A stretch of DNA of 64,000 nucleotides, taken from NCBI RefSeq assembly GCF_964246085.1, contig NZ_CAXTPD010000005.1; one strand, given 5' to 3'. A program made the translations under genes and the position numbers. Below the pieces are notes generated by a model, which worked only from the letters and a program-made list of their open reading frames with translations, was not told the origin of the DNA and did no database searches. Within the stretch, counting starts at the first letter, position 1; every line of letters begins with the position of its first letter. Origin of the DNA: Brotaphodocola sp003480315. GTDB taxonomy: Bacteria > Bacillota > Clostridia > Lachnospirales > Lachnospiraceae. This document shows, one piece after another, positions 52,777 to 60,841 of the stretch.

Positions 52777-52835
52777 TTGACTATACCATCCATAGATATT
52801 ATATATTTGAAAAAAATCATCACCAAAAGTATAAT
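52777..52835 (+). promoter_or_regulatory. Two candidate promoters of the TRAP operon
   Basis: TTGACT (52777-52782)-17 bp-TATATA (52800-52805), and TTGAAA (52807-52812)-17 bp-TATAAT (52830-52835), in tandem. Confidence 0.6.
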
Positions 52836-52904
52836 AAAGTCACAAGTTACAAATGAAATATCTTAAAAAAGAAAACAAAGTATACAAAGTGGAGGGAAGG
52901 TTAC

Positions 52905-53975
52905 ATGAAGAAAGCATTATCAGTTATGATGGCAACAGCAATGACAGCAGCAGCTCTGACCGGATGCGGTGGAGGCTCTGGCTCTGAGACTCAGGCACCG
53001 GCAGCAAATGGAGGAGCAGCAGAAACCAAGGCAGCTGCCGCAAGTGGGGAGAAGGCAGAGGATGTTTTCTGGACTGTTATGGCATGTCCGTCAAGCTCTG
53101 CATTATATCCGTTCTGGGTATCTATCGGTGAGGGAATACCAAGCGTATTCCCACAATACAAAATCACCGTATCTGAGGGACAGGGCGCAGTTGCAATCAC
53201 TAAGGCAGTAAGAAATGGCGATGCAGACCTTGGTAACTCTGTATCTGCTACTGACTATGAGAGCTACAATGGTATTGGAAATTTCGATGGACAGCCAAGT
53301 AAAGATTCACGTATGCTTTTCTACTATGAGGTTACTGGCGAAATGATGTGTGTCAGCAAAGACTCCGGAATCACGAAACTGGCTGACTTGAAGGGAAAGA
53401 AATTCTGCCCGGGCGGTACCGGAACTTCTGCAGAGAGTATTTTCAAAAACATCTGTGATTTGTTTGACTGCGCACCGGAGTATTTCACTGCAAGCCAGAG
53501 CGACTCTGCTGATGCATATGCAAACCGTGAGATTGTTGGTACCGTTAAGCTTGGACCGGTGGTGGATTCCTACGTAATGCAGCTAGACGCATCCATCCCG
53601 ATTGATATCATTGATCTGTCTGAAGATGAGATTGCAAAGATTCGTGAAAAATATCCATACCTGATCGAGGTTGATATCCCGGCAGGAACTTATGATGGTG
53701 TTGACCATGATGTACATACCGTTGGTACTCCGCAGGGATGCCAGACAACTACCGCAGTTTCCCAGCAGGATGGCTACAATGTATGTAAAGCTGTATTTGA
53801 GGACGCAAAAGAGAAATGGCAGGCAGCTTACCCAGTTGGAGCAGAGAACGATCTTGTAGAATTGACCCTGGCTTCTTCTATTCCGTTACATGCAGGTACT
53901 GTTCAGTATCTGACAGAGATTGGTGTAGAAGTTCCGGAAGAACTGATCCCGGAAGAGTATGTTCCGGTGCAGTAA
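52905..53975 (+). CDS. TAXI-family TRAP transporter solute-binding lipoprotein
   Basis: 356 residues with a lipoprotein signal peptide and lipobox LTGC (C21). An A/G/E-rich linker follows, then the TAXI/NMT1-like binding fold (GEGIPSVFPQYKITVSEGQG). It binds the substrate outside the membrane and delivers it to the fused permease at 54045. TAXI systems usually take up dicarboxylates, tricarboxylates or glutamate. Strong ribosome site GTGGAGGGAAGG. Confidence 0.9.
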   Translation: MKKALSVMMATAMTAAALTGCGGGSGSETQAPAANGGAAETKAAAASGEKAEDVFWTVMACPSSSALYPFWVSIGEGIPSVFPQYKITVSEGQGAVAITKAVRNGDADLGNSVSATDYESYNGIGNFDGQPSKDSRMLFYYEVTGEMMCVSKDSGITKLADLKGKKFCPGGTGTSAESIFKNICDLFDCAPEYFTASQSDSADAYANREIVGTVKLGPVVDSYVMQLDASIPIDIIDLSEDEIAKIREKYPYLIEVDIPAGTYDGVDHDVHTVGTPQGCQTTTAVSQQDGYNVCKAVFEDAKEKWQAAYPVGAENDLVELTLASSIPLHAGTVQYLTEIGVEVPEELIPEEYVPVQ

Positions 53976-54000
53976 GCAATTTGATACTAAAACCGATGAT

Positions 54001-54023
54001 CGCAGCTCTTAATAAGGGCTGCG
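54001..54023 (+). other. Intercistronic hairpin between TRAP genes
   Basis: CGCAGCTC (54001-54008) pairs with GGGCTGCG (54016-54023) without a T run. Such hairpins stabilise the upstream mRNA and raise the amount of binding protein relative to permease. Confidence 0.55.
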
Positions 54024-54044
54024 ACCACTTTAAGGAGAGATAAC

Positions 54045-55916
54045 ATGAGAAAACTTAATGGATTCTGGAAACACTTCATTACCTTCATGTCAGTCGCATT
54101 GGTGCTTTTTCAGATCTACACAGCTGGTTTCGGTGTGTTCCCGGATATTGTTCAGCGAAGTGTGCATTTATTCTTTGTACTGGCAATGATTTATATCCGT
54201 AAGCCAATCAAAAAGGGTGTGGCAATGGATCATGTGCCGATTTATGATATCATATGCTGTATTCTGTGCATGATCTGTACTGGATATTTGATTACTATCT
54301 ATGATAAGATTCTGTGGGATCCAACTCAGTGGATCAGCACTGCAGATAAGATTTTTGCAGTACTTCTGGTAGTGCTGATTCTGGAAGCAAGTCGCCGTGC
54401 GGTAGGCCTTACTTTCCCGATCATGGCAATTTTCTTCTTGTTCTATGCAATGAAAGGACAGCTGTTCCCGGGAACCTGGGCGCACAAGAACTTTACCTTT
54501 AACCAGGTATTCTGGATGCTTTATCATACCACAAACGGTATCTGGGGCCAGATGGTTGGTTTGTCTGCCGGTATGTTAGCTATGTTCGGTATTTTTGGTG
54601 CAGTTCTTTCTATTACCGGAGGCTCCCAGACCTTTATCCGCATTGCGCAAAAGCTGACTGGTAAAGCTACCGGCGGTCCTGGTAAAGTTGCTCTGATTGC
54701 ATCTGGTTTGTTTGGTATGATTTCCGGCTCTGCTATGGCAAACGTAGTAGCAACCGGTACCTTCACCATCCCGATGATGAAGGATGAGGGTTACGATAAA
54801 GAATGGTCTGCTGCGATCAGTGCAGTTGGTTCCTGTGGTGGTCAGCTGATGCCGCCGATCATGGGTTCCGCAGCATTCATTATGGCACAGCTGATTGGTG
54901 TTCCGTATATGAGTATTGCAAAAGCAGCTTTGCTACCGGCTATTCTGTATTATCTGGGTGCATTTGTTGCCATTCATTATATTAGTAAGCGTCTTGGCAT
55001 TAAAGGAAAAGGCATGGAAGCAAAACTGGGTAAGATTGAACTTGCAATCATCTTTATCCCACTTGGAGTTTTTGTTGGGTTTCTGGCAATGAGTTATACA
55101 GTTACCAAAGCTGCGTTTTGGGCAACTATTATTGGTGTTGTAACGACCGCAATCTGCTACTTTATCCAGAAAGAGGCAGATGCTGTAAAGAAAACCGGAA
55201 AGCTCTGCATGGATGTATGTATTGATGGTGCAGGCAGCATTTTAAGCATGGCTGGCCTGTTAGCAGGTGCTCAGATTTCCATCGCTCTGATTTCCCAGAC
55301 TGGTTTTGGTGTTAAGTTATCATCTCTGATCGTATCCATCGGACAGGGGCATCTGTTCCCATGTTTGGTACTTTCCATGGTAGTATGCTTTATCCTTGGC
55401 ATGGGTCTTCCGCCAACAGCAGCATACGTTCTGGCAGCATCCATCCTGGCACCGGCTCTGATCACTTTGGGCCTTCCGGATCTGGTAGCTCACCTGTTCG
55501 TATTCTATTTCTCCACCATCGGTGCAATTACTCCTCCGGTATGTGCGGCAGTATTCCTGGCATCCGGTATTGCGGATTCTAACTGGCTTAAGACAGGTTT
55601 CTTATCCGTGCTGCTTGCAATTCCGGCCTTCCTGGTTCCATTTACTTTCGCGTATGATCAGGCTCTGATGCTGAATGGCGGTATTGTTGATATCGTAATT
55701 TGTACTGTTACCGCAGTAATTGGTGTATTCTTTATGGGTATTTCCATTGCGGGTTATTTAAAGAAGGATATGAATATGATAGTTCGTATTATCATGTTCC
55801 TCGGTGGTGTATGCATGTTCACACCGAGTATGGCAGCATCTGCTGTTGGTATCGTCATCTGTGTTGTAAGTTATATAATGGCTGGCGGTTTCGCAAAGAA
55901 AGCTGAAGCTGCATAA
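54045..55916 (+). CDS. TRAP transporter fused permease (DctQM, TAXI type)
   Basis: 623 residues and about 15-18 hydrophobic segments. The first four are the small DctQ-like part; from about 120 on is the DctM-like symporter (GGSQTFIRIAQKLTGKATGG, GSCGGQLMPPIMGSAAFIM and GMGLPPTAAYVLAASILAPA). It uses a sodium or proton gradient to import the substrate given by the lipoprotein upstream. AAGGAGAG precedes the ATG. Confidence 0.92.
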   Translation: MRKLNGFWKHFITFMSVALVLFQIYTAGFGVFPDIVQRSVHLFFVLAMIYIRKPIKKGVAMDHVPIYDIICCILCMICTGYLITIYDKILWDPTQWISTADKIFAVLLVVLILEASRRAVGLTFPIMAIFFLFYAMKGQLFPGTWAHKNFTFNQVFWMLYHTTNGIWGQMVGLSAGMLAMFGIFGAVLSITGGSQTFIRIAQKLTGKATGGPGKVALIASGLFGMISGSAMANVVATGTFTIPMMKDEGYDKEWSAAISAVGSCGGQLMPPIMGSAAFIMAQLIGVPYMSIAKAALLPAILYYLGAFVAIHYISKRLGIKGKGMEAKLGKIELAIIFIPLGVFVGFLAMSYTVTKAAFWATIIGVVTTAICYFIQKEADAVKKTGKLCMDVCIDGAGSILSMAGLLAGAQISIALISQTGFGVKLSSLIVSIGQGHLFPCLVLSMVVCFILGMGLPPTAAYVLAASILAPALITLGLPDLVAHLFVFYFSTIGAITPPVCAAVFLASGIADSNWLKTGFLSVLLAIPAFLVPFTFAYDQALMLNGGIVDIVICTVTAVIGVFFMGISIAGYLKKDMNMIVRIIMFLGGVCMFTPSMAASAVGIVICVVSYIMAGGFAKKAEAA

Positions 55917-55948
55917 TATTATCGCAGCTATGATAAGAAAGTAAAACT

Positions 55949-55988
55949 AAGGCAGAGTATGTGGTCTGATCCGCAGACCCTGCCTTTT
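55949..55988 (+). terminator. Terminator of the TRAP operon
   Basis: AAGGCAG (55949-55955) pairs with CTGCCTT (55980-55986), with inner GGTCTG/CAGACC. TTTT follows. Confidence 0.8.
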
Positions 55989-56026
55989 GTGCATGAAAAC
56001 TAAGTGTAAATATGGAGGCAATGATT

Positions 56027-56872
56027 ATGGGACGTTTAACAGGAATTATTGATATGCACATTCATTCCGCACCGGATATCCGTCAGAGAAAACTGGATGA
56101 CCTTCAGCTGATGGAAGCGGCAGTAGAGCGCGGAGTAAGAGCAATTGTGATCAAATCACACATGGTTCCGACTGCGGACCGGGCAACCCTGGTCAACAAG
56201 ATCCGTCAGGAAAAATATCCGAATTCTGATTTCCAGATGTTTGGAAGCCTGGTTATGAATCTTGCAGTCGGTGGAATCAATCCGTGGGCAGTGGAAGCAT
56301 CCATCAAATTAGGTGCAAAAGAAATTTTCCTTCCGACCATGACTGCAGAAAACCACTGCAAAAAAGAAAACAAAGAACATTATGTGTCTGTCGTGAAGAA
56401 TCGAAAGATTGTGGAGCCATTAAAAGATGTATTTAATCTGGTAAGAGATTATGATGTGGCTCTCGGAACTGGACATATTTCCCCATCTGAGATCTTTACT
56501 GTAGTAGAAGCAGCAAGAGATGCTGGTGTAAAGAAGATTATTGTAACACATCCGGAGTTCCATATTGTAGGCATGAGCCTGGAAGAAGAAGCTCGTATCG
56601 TAAAAGATTATGACGTACTTCTGGAAAAGGTTTACGCACAGCCAATTGGTGGAGGTGTATATAAGAAGAATCTTCCGGATAATGTGGCACATATGAAGGA
56701 AATCGGCTGTGAACACTTTATTGTTTCCACAGACGGAGGCCAGATGCAGAATCCGGAATGGTATAATACCATTGCAGAGTACATTGATTATCTGTATGAC
56801 AGCGGATTCAGCCAGGAAGAGATTGATGTGATGACAAAGAAAAACCCGGGTAAGATGCTGGGAATCGAGTAA
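56027..56872 (+). CDS. DUF6282-family metal-dependent hydrolase, copy 2
   Basis: 281 residues from ATG 56027 (TGGAGG 9 bases upstream; ATGs at 56012 and 56021 are too close to or inside that site). It shares DMHIHSAPDI, GSLVMNLAVGGINPWAVE, GTGHIS and VTHPEF with copy 1 at 49149, so the metal ligands are conserved. The paralogue has its own terminator and follows the TRAP operon terminator, so it is transcribed separately. It may act at a second step or on a related substrate. Confidence 0.78.
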   Translation: MGRLTGIIDMHIHSAPDIRQRKLDDLQLMEAAVERGVRAIVIKSHMVPTADRATLVNKIRQEKYPNSDFQMFGSLVMNLAVGGINPWAVEASIKLGAKEIFLPTMTAENHCKKENKEHYVSVVKNRKIVEPLKDVFNLVRDYDVALGTGHISPSEIFTVVEAARDAGVKKIIVTHPEFHIVGMSLEEEARIVKDYDVLLEKVYAQPIGGGVYKKNLPDNVAHMKEIGCEHFIVSTDGGQMQNPEWYNTIAEYIDYLYDSGFSQEEIDVMTKKNPGKMLGIE

Positions 56873-56876
56873 TCAT

Positions 56877-56930
56877 AAAATGGACATTTGCAATGATGCG
56901 GAAAGACCGGACTGCGAATGTCCATTTTTT
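56877..56930 (+). terminator. Terminator after DUF6282 copy 2
   Basis: A 16-bp stem (56877-56892 with 56913-56928, AAAATGGACATT outer arm) ending in T6. Confidence 0.88.
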
Positions 56931-56975
56931 CTATCGTAATATAGAAAAAACAATATAGTATCTATGCAAAACCAT

Positions 56976-57008
56976 GTATTTTACTTATGATAATCTGTGC
57001 CTTATAAT
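56976..57008 (+). promoter_or_regulatory. RraA-aconitase-prpF operon promoter
   Basis: GTATTTTAC (56976-56984) overlaps -35 TTTACT (56980-56985). A 17-bp spacer leads to TATAAT (57003-57008). The block 56963-57008 is nearly the same as that upstream of isocitrate dehydrogenase. A CTAT-N6-ATAG dyad lies at 56931-56944. Confidence 0.7.
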
Positions 57009-57033
57009 GGATATAACAGAAAGGGGAGTTTAC

Positions 57034-57684
57034 ATGGATGCATTGACAAAAAACGAACAATTCCTACGGCTGGCCAGAGAACTGATTGAGCGCCTGCGCA
57101 GGTTTACCACACCAGAGATTTGTGATGGAGCTGGTTTATATCATTCCATGGATTACCGGATTAAACCGTGGATTGGCAGAACAAAGATTGTGGGGCCTGC
57201 CGTGACGGTGGATGTTCCGAGTGGTGAGGGAAGCATTGTATCGGATGCGATTTCAGAGCTTCAGGAGGGGGATGTACTGGTAATAGCAGGAAAAGGCAAC
57301 TGCGACTGCTCCTATTGGGGAGATCACCGCAGTATCTGCGCGTCACTTCAGAAGGCAGAGGGAGTTGTGATTGATGGTGCGTTCCGGGATCTGGAAGGAT
57401 GCGAGGAGGCTGGTTTCCCGGTCTACGCGAAGGGCCTGACCTGCGGTACCGCCGCAAAAAACGGCGCCGGAGCCATCAATCTTCCCGTCAGCTGCGGAGG
57501 GGTTAGCGTAAAGCCGGGTGATATTGTGATCGGAGATGTCAATGGAGTCTGTGTCATCTCCCTGGAAGAGGCGGAAGCTGTGATAGAACGTGCGCTGAAA
57601 AAAATCGAGACGCAGCAGTATACGTTGGCTGAGATGGAGCGCACTGGCAAGGTTTTTACAAAAATGTTGAAAAAACTGAATTAA
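57034..57684 (+). CDS. RraA-family class II pyruvate aldolase-like protein
   Basis: 216 residues from ATG 57034 (AAGGGGAG upstream). It has the RraA fold with GDHRSICASLQKAEGVVIDG and FRDLEG, holding the aspartate/arginine pair used by 4-hydroxy-4-methyl-2-oxoglutarate/4-carboxy-4-hydroxy-2-oxoadipate aldolases. Such enzymes split a tertiary hydroxy-tricarboxylate into pyruvate and a second keto acid. As first gene of an operon with aconitase and PrpF it probably does the cleavage step. Confidence 0.8.
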   Translation: MDALTKNEQFLRLARELIERLRRFTTPEICDGAGLYHSMDYRIKPWIGRTKIVGPAVTVDVPSGEGSIVSDAISELQEGDVLVIAGKGNCDCSYWGDHRSICASLQKAEGVVIDGAFRDLEGCEEAGFPVYAKGLTCGTAAKNGAGAINLPVSCGGVSVKPGDIVIGDVNGVCVISLEEAEAVIERALKKIETQQYTLAEMERTGKVFTKMLKKLN

Positions 57685-57704
57685 AGGCAAAGGAGAGTAT
57701 TCAC

Positions 57705-59669
57705 ATGGGCATGAACCTTACAAAGAAAATCTTATCTACACATCTGGCAACACCGTCAGAGATGACACCGGGGGAGGAAATCCTGCTAAAGGTAGATCAG
57801 ACCCTGACGCATGATATTAATGCGGTCATGACATATCTGGCCTTTGAGCAGGTTGGCTTGGACCGGATCCGTACCGAGTGCAGCGTCAGCTATCTGGACC
57901 ACAACCTGTTATACCTGGATAACAAGACTCCGGACGACCACATTTACCTACAGTCCGTTGCGAAACGTTATGGTGTGCACGTTTCCAGACCGGGAAACGG
58001 TATCTGCCATGCGGTTCAGGTTGCCAGATTCGGCGCTCCGGGCAAGCTTTTAATGGGCGGTGACAGCCATACACCGCATGGTGGTTCTATCGGTATGCTT
58101 TGTATCGGTGTGGGTGGTATGGATGTTGCAACCGCGATGACTGGTGTCCCGATGCGCTTGAAAATGCCGCAGATCATCAAAGTAAACTTAACCGGACATT
58201 TACAGCCTGGCTGCAATGCGAAGGAAGTCATTCTGGAAATGCTGCGCCGTGTTGGCATTAAGGGCGGCCTTGGAAAAGTATTTGAGTATGTAGGACCGGG
58301 TGCCGCTACCTTAAGCGTATCTGAGCGTGCAAGTATCACCAACATGGGTGCTGAGATGGGCGCTACCACTTCGATTTTCCCGGCAGATGAGCGTGTCCGT
58401 GAGTTCCTGAGAGCAGAAAAGAGAGAAGAAGACTTTACCGAGATCCTGGCGGACGAGGATGCTGAGTATGACGGCGAGATGGAACTCAATTTAAGCGAGC
58501 TGGTTCCGTTATGCGCATGCCCGCATCAGCCGGATAATGTTATTCCGTTAAAAGATGTAGAGAAGAAAAAAGTACAGCAGGTATTCATTGGAAGCTGCAC
58601 CAACTCCAGCTATTCTGATATCGCGAAGGCAGCCCTGGTATTTAAGGGAAGACATGTAAATGAGGATGTAAGCTGTACCTGTGCTATTTCTTCCAAGCAG
58701 ATTTATAAGCTCCTGATGCGTGACGGTTACATAGATATGCTGTTAGATGCAGGTGTCAGACTGCTGGAACTCGCCTGCGGACCGTGCTGCGCCATTGGCC
58801 AGTCACCGGCTACCAAGGGTGTGGCAGTTCGTACCTCAAACCGCAACTTTAAAGGACGTGCCGGCAACCCGACTGCAGAGATTTATCTGGTAAGCCCGGA
58901 GAGCGCAGCGGCAACCGCCATCACCGGAACCTTCGCAAGTGCGGAGGATATTCTTGGCAGTGATTTATCTATTCTGGCAGAAGTGAAAGAGCCGAGCGAA
59001 TTCCCGGTGGATGATGCCATGATTATTGAGCCGCTTCCGGAAGAAGAAGCAAAGAAGGTAGAAATCGTGCGCGGACCGAACATCCAGCCGCTTCCTATCC
59101 CGGATGCACCGGAACAGTATCTGAAAGCGCAGATCAGCTTAAAGACTGTGGACAACATTACCACAGACGATATTACTCCGGCAAGCGCCGAGTTCTCCAG
59201 CATGCGCTCCAATATTCCGCTCATGAGCCAGTATTGCTATCATCGTTATGATCCGGAGTTTGCTGCCCGCGCCAAGGCTATGGGCAAGAGCATTATCATT
59301 GGTGGTGAAAACTATGGTCAGGGATCTTCTCGTGAGCATGCAGCCATTAACCCAATGTATCTGGGTGTAAAGATGGTTGTCGCAAAGAGCATTGCCCGCA
59401 TTCATAAGGGCAATCTGATCAACCATGGCATCATCCCGATGGTATTTGCGGATCCGGCAGATTACGACAAACTGGATATGCTGGATGAACTGGAAGTAGA
59501 GGGCCTTCTTGACCAGATGAAGACCAGAGAAGTTGAGATTAAAGACCTGACAAAAGGTATTTCATTTAAGGCAAAACTGGAGCTTTCTGACAATGAGCTG
59601 GATGTGATTCTTTCCGGCGGTCAGTTGCGTCATTTACAGAAGCAGTTAAAAGAAATGGAGGAGAAATAA
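57705..59669 (+). CDS. Aconitate hydratase-type enzyme
   Basis: 654 residues, ATG 57705. Cluster cysteines C298 (GSCTNSSYSD), C358 and C361 (CGPC), the front domain GGDSHTPHGGSIG, and the swivelling domain with GGENYGQGSSREHAA. This is the single-chain bacterial/mitochondrial aconitase form, shorter than AcnA. It isomerises citrate/isocitrate or a homologue through the dehydrated acid. It is the third aconitase-superfamily gene in the window and sits in a different branch from the two YbhJ-type genes. Confidence 0.87.
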   Translation: MGMNLTKKILSTHLATPSEMTPGEEILLKVDQTLTHDINAVMTYLAFEQVGLDRIRTECSVSYLDHNLLYLDNKTPDDHIYLQSVAKRYGVHVSRPGNGICHAVQVARFGAPGKLLMGGDSHTPHGGSIGMLCIGVGGMDVATAMTGVPMRLKMPQIIKVNLTGHLQPGCNAKEVILEMLRRVGIKGGLGKVFEYVGPGAATLSVSERASITNMGAEMGATTSIFPADERVREFLRAEKREEDFTEILADEDAEYDGEMELNLSELVPLCACPHQPDNVIPLKDVEKKKVQQVFIGSCTNSSYSDIAKAALVFKGRHVNEDVSCTCAISSKQIYKLLMRDGYIDMLLDAGVRLLELACGPCCAIGQSPATKGVAVRTSNRNFKGRAGNPTAEIYLVSPESAAATAITGTFASAEDILGSDLSILAEVKEPSEFPVDDAMIIEPLPEEEAKKVEIVRGPNIQPLPIPDAPEQYLKAQISLKTVDNITTDDITPASAEFSSMRSNIPLMSQYCYHRYDPEFAARAKAMGKSIIIGGENYGQGSSREHAAINPMYLGVKMVVAKSIARIHKGNLINHGIIPMVFADPADYDKLDMLDELEVEGLLDQMKTREVEIKDLTKGISFKAKLELSDNELDVILSGGQLRHLQKQLKEMEEK

Positions 59670-59670
59670 G

Positions 59671-60810
59671 ATGAGAGCATTTAAAACCGTATTTATGCGC
59701 GGCGGCACCAGCAAAGGCTGCATGTTTCATAAGGAAGACCTTCCGGAAAAACGGGAAGAGTGGGACAGCATTTTCCTTCAGGCAATGGGCAATCCGGATC
59801 CGAAGCAGATTGACGGCATGGGCGGAACCGTTTCCTCCAACAATAAAATCGTTATTGTATGGAAGAGCGAAGAGCCGGGAATTGATGTAGAATATCTGGT
59901 AGGTCAGGTAATTGTCGGCAAGAGCCAGGTAGATTATAAGTCCAACTGCGGTAATATGACGGCAGCTGTTGGCCCGTATGCGGTAGAGGAAGGCATGGTT
60001 ACTATTACCGAGCCGGTGACTACCGTTCATATGTTAAACCGCAATACCGACAAATATATTGATGTGACGGTTCCGATTGATCCGGAGACAAAGACCTTTG
60101 CCCAGGAGGGAGACTGTGCCATTGCCGGTGTGGATGGAACTGCTGCTGAACTTAATGTCAAATTTTTAAATCCAGCGGGTGCGAAAACTGGAAAACTTCT
60201 TCCAACTGGAACCTGTGTGGAAACTCTGGAAATTCCGGGTTTTGGCCCGATTGAGGCAACCATCCTGGATGTATCCAATCCGATGGTTCTGGTTAAGGCT
60301 GAAGATATCGGCATGACTGGTACAGAACTGCCAGAGGAAGTGAACAGCAATAAAGAGGTTTCTGACCTTCTGGAGAAGATCCGCGGTGTTGCCTGTTGTA
60401 AGATGGGCTTTGCGAAAGACTTAAAAGATGCCACAGAAAACAGTCCGGCGGTGCCAAAGGTTGGCTTTGTGACTGTACCGAAATCCTACACGGATATTGC
60501 AGGCCAGCAGGTAAGCGCAGAGGATATGGATGTCTGTGCCCGTGTTATTTCCGTATTCAAGTGTCATAAGGCGTGCCCACTGACTTCTGCCAGCGCCATC
60601 AGCGTAGCAGCTGCAATGGAAGGTTCTGTAGTAGAGAAAGTGCTTCGAAAGACTGGAAAAATCGGCAATGTCCGGATTGGTCATCCGAGCGGCATCATGA
60701 CGATGGTTCCGGAGCTGCAGGAGGAGAGTGGGAAACTGAAGCTTCCGAGCGTAGGCGTTCAGAGAACCGCGCGCCGGATCATGGATGGAACCCTGTATAT
60801 CCGGAAGTAA
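59671..60810 (+). CDS. PrpF-family cis-trans isomerase
   Basis: 379 residues, starting one base after the aconitase stop. N-terminal RGGTSKG (10-16) and C93 in SNCGNM are family landmarks; the diaminopimelate-epimerase-like fold uses such a cysteine or lysine base. Relatives isomerise 2-methylaconitate (PrpF), aconitate, or 4-oxalomesaconate (GalD/LigU), or have unknown role (YbhH). With aconitases on both sides it should interconvert aconitate-like double-bond isomers. Confidence 0.88.
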   Translation: MRAFKTVFMRGGTSKGCMFHKEDLPEKREEWDSIFLQAMGNPDPKQIDGMGGTVSSNNKIVIVWKSEEPGIDVEYLVGQVIVGKSQVDYKSNCGNMTAAVGPYAVEEGMVTITEPVTTVHMLNRNTDKYIDVTVPIDPETKTFAQEGDCAIAGVDGTAAELNVKFLNPAGAKTGKLLPTGTCVETLEIPGFGPIEATILDVSNPMVLVKAEDIGMTGTELPEEVNSNKEVSDLLEKIRGVACCKMGFAKDLKDATENSPAVPKVGFVTVPKSYTDIAGQQVSAEDMDVCARVISVFKCHKACPLTSASAISVAAAMEGSVVEKVLRKTGKIGNVRIGHPSGIMTMVPELQEESGKLKLPSVGVQRTARRIMDGTLYIRK

Positions 60811-60841
60811 GATACGGCGACATGAGCAGGAGGATGAGAAA

